Below are positions 48,247 to 49,771 of a stretch of 49,771 bases of DNA, piece by piece (within the stretch, counting starts at the first letter, position 1; every line of letters begins with the position of its first letter). The notes under the pieces were generated by a model. The model ran no database searches. It was not told where the DNA came from and saw only the letters and a list, made by a program, of their open reading frames with translations. Origin of the DNA: Irineochytrium annulatum (Eukaryota > Chytridiomycota > Chytridiomycetes > Chytridiales > Chytridiaceae); NCBI GenBank assembly GCA_027600665.1, contig JADGJL010000063.1, forward strand, positions 1-49,771. Direction: 5' to 3'. The position numbers and the translations under genes were made by a program.

Positions 48247-49771
48247 ATGGATGGCCGCGGACCGGACCGGACGCCTTCGATCTCGTCAACGTCGTCGTCA
48301 TGGTCGCGGAAGGACGTGGGATCACGAACCATCATGCATCGGCTGATGGGCAACTCCTCCCTCGCACGGTCGCCCTCGGAGTCGTCTTCCTCGTCGTCCG
48401 ATGGCCCGCCAATGTCGACTGAGATGCCCCCGACCAACGCGGGCGCAAGCCTGAACAGGAAGGCCGGATCGAGGATCCTCGGCCGCAACACGCCATCGCC
48501 GACATCGTCAACACCTTCCGATGTGCCCTCGCCTCGCCCGTCACCATCAATCTCCACCGAGCCCATCCCCGTCAAGGCCGCCAGCCTCCCTCGGCAACCC
48601 CACCTGCTCCGACGGCCAAACGGGGCCCCGGCAGTTGATGTATCGCCGTCGGCGCCGCGCGCTCTCAACGTCAACACCGACTTTCCCTCGGGAGCTCCAC
48701 CCTCGCCGCCATCCTCCTTCAACCGCCACCTCCTTGGGGCCTCGCCGAAAGTCGTGCGATCTCGGAGCACGGAAACAGCAGCAGCGTCCACATCCTCTGG
48801 CGCGACCTTCGCATCCCTATCGCGGGCTCGCAAGGCCAGCTCACCTAACGTCAGCACGCTGTCGCCGTCGGCTTCGATGTCCAGAATCAGGCGAAGGCCA
48901 TCGCAGTTTGGCGGGGATGTGCAGCCGCAGCATCATCTCGTGTCTGAGCGCGCGAGGGAGACGCCTATACCAGACAGGGCCGCGGTCATCGCGGCCATGC
49001 GGGAGAACTGGGTAAAGAGGGGCGGGGCGATCGACGCGAGCTCTCCATCGCGGCCGGCGCCGCCAGTGCTGTCGCCGCTGTACAGGGCATTGGAGCCTGA
49101 AGTGGAGGACACGGAGAGCGGCAGTGGGAGCATTAACGACGAGGACTTCGTGGAGGACCGGAATCGGGAATCGGCGCTTGAGGATTCCGAACGGAATGAC
49201 CTTTTTGAGGGTATGCTTGCGTCGAGGGCGTCGCTGCTTCGGAGGGACAAGGATTCGATGTCCTCTGCACGATTATCTCGCATCGCCCCGATCGACGGCG
49301 ATACTTCTCCAACTCCGTCAAGGCCGGAGTTGAGCCCTACTTCGAGCGTCATCAGTTTGGACCTCACCTCGCCCCCGACCGAACTCGTCACTTCGGTGGA
49401 CGATGTCGACCTCGTCCTCATGTCAGCCCCGGTACAACAGCACCAGCCTGTCGGCACGGAGCTGCTATCCATCATGCCCACGTCGCCGATGACACCGCTT
49501 TCGGCACCACCGGCGACCACCCGGGCTCTGGCGGAGGCGTTACTCGCGCTTCAGGAGGTAGGAGCTGCCACGCCTGCGCCTTCTGAGCTGGCGACGGACG
49601 ATGCCCTGATGGGGACAGGGGCTGCGGCGCGAAAGGCCAGGAGGGCGCGCAAACCGGTCGTGATACCGACGAGGAATGACAGCAGACTGTACTCGAAGGG
49701 ACAGTTCACGGCTTTCAGTGACGAAATCAAGAGGCGGATGGAGGCGGCGGGGGGCCAGGAGGGTGCCGGGG
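48247..49771 (+). CDS. Large Ser/Pro-rich disordered protein, 3' end outside window
   Basis: One frame is open from the Met at 48247 (MDGRGPDRTPSISSTSSSWS) to the window end, over 500 codons with no stop. The product is rich in Ser, Pro, Arg and Ala, with no recognised domain: PPSSFNRHLLGASPKVVRS, then an acidic stretch (DTESGSGSINDEDFVEDRNR), then ELSPTSSVISLDLTSPP, and near the edge a basic block (ARKARRARKPVVIPTRNDSR). Many SP and TP pairs suggest phosphorylation by proline-directed kinases (inference). The opposite strand also has long open frames, a result of the GC-rich composition. The reading frame is judged real from its length and its fungal-like Ser/Pro composition. Start uncertain; the C-terminus is missing. 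Confidence 0.6.
   Translation, partial: MDGRGPDRTPSISSTSSSWSRKDVGSRTIMHRLMGNSSLARSPSESSSSSSDGPPMSTEMPPTNAGASLNRKAGSRILGRNTPSPTSSTPSDVPSPRPSPSISTEPIPVKAASLPRQPHLLRRPNGAPAVDVSPSAPRALNVNTDFPSGAPPSPPSSFNRHLLGASPKVVRSRSTETAAASTSSGATFASLSRARKASSPNVSTLSPSASMSRIRRRPSQFGGDVQPQHHLVSERARETPIPDRAAVIAAMRENWVKRGGAIDASSPSRPAPPVLSPLYRALEPEVEDTESGSGSINDEDFVEDRNRESALEDSERNDLFEGMLASRASLLRRDKDSMSSARLSRIAPIDGDTSPTPSRPELSPTSSVISLDLTSPPTELVTSVDDVDLVLMSAPVQQHQPVGTELLSIMPTSPMTPLSAPPATTRALAEALLALQEVGAATPAPSELATDDALMGTGAAARKARRARKPVVIPTRNDSRLYSKGQFTAFSDEIKRRMEAAGGQEGAG

Noticed and set aside
48207..48857. 216-codon minus-strand frame rich in Gly, Asp and Arg
   Set aside because: Complement of the Ser/Pro-rich plus-strand gene; the plus frame is longer and continues to the window end. 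Not fully excluded without RNA data.

Overview
The window is nuclear DNA of a fungus, most likely an early-diverging, possibly zoosporic lineage (inference). The evidence: almost every protein-coding gene is broken by short GT-AG introns of about 35-60 nt; genes are packed with intergenic gaps of 50-200 bp; and the gene set combines fungal markers (an M36 fungalysin, a peroxisomal enzyme with two dehydrogenase domains) with genes typical of lineages outside the yeasts (Rogdi, UBAC2-like, ABRACL/costars, DNAJB12-like). No bacterial operons, plasmid features or CRISPR arrays are present. The exon structures below were traced by eye from splice signals and family conservation. Junctions quoted explicitly are well supported; the rest are approximate.

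Layout. 1-2061: a tRNA-Gly(CCC) and a short transposase relic in otherwise empty sequence. 2062-7251: a secreted M36 metalloprotease and a REX4-type RNA exonuclease, both on the minus strand. 7600-13120: a transposon graveyard with a Tc1/mariner-like helix-turn-helix fragment, two diverged copia RNase H fragments, a broken PIF/Harbinger transposase and two inverted halves of its probable Myb/SANT accessory protein. 13364-33124: a dense housekeeping block. It holds a peroxisomal SDR-SDR-SCP2 enzyme, MSH4 (meiosis), a UBAC2-like ER protein, Rogdi/Rav2, SEC1/Munc18, KIN17, a conserved nuclear-looking protein, an S6K-like AGC kinase, the mitochondrial i-AAA protease YME1 and a small membrane protein. 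34487-44662: CDC7 kinase, an ER J-protein, long-form tRNase Z, a membrane-anchored methyltransferase, TAM41 and an ABRACL-like protein. 44663-48246: degenerate sequence with a broken ExoIII-type endonuclease and paired hairpin-like repeats. 48247-end: a long, disordered Ser/Pro-rich protein cut off by the window edge.

The genes do not form one pathway. Several are divergent pairs that must share promoters of 50-120 bp (KIN17 with the 27004 gene, the J-protein with tRNase Z, the methyltransferase with TAM41, MSH4 with UBAC2-like). The most notable observations are four. The tRNase Z carries an RGG tail and a RanBP2-type zinc finger. The peroxisomal multifunctional enzyme has an SCP2 domain where the hydratase domain would be expected. 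The SEC1 protein has a long Arg/Gly/Asp-rich C-terminal tail. Several short introns are stop-free and multiples of three, and some interrupt catalytic motifs, so retained forms would escape a reading-frame check.
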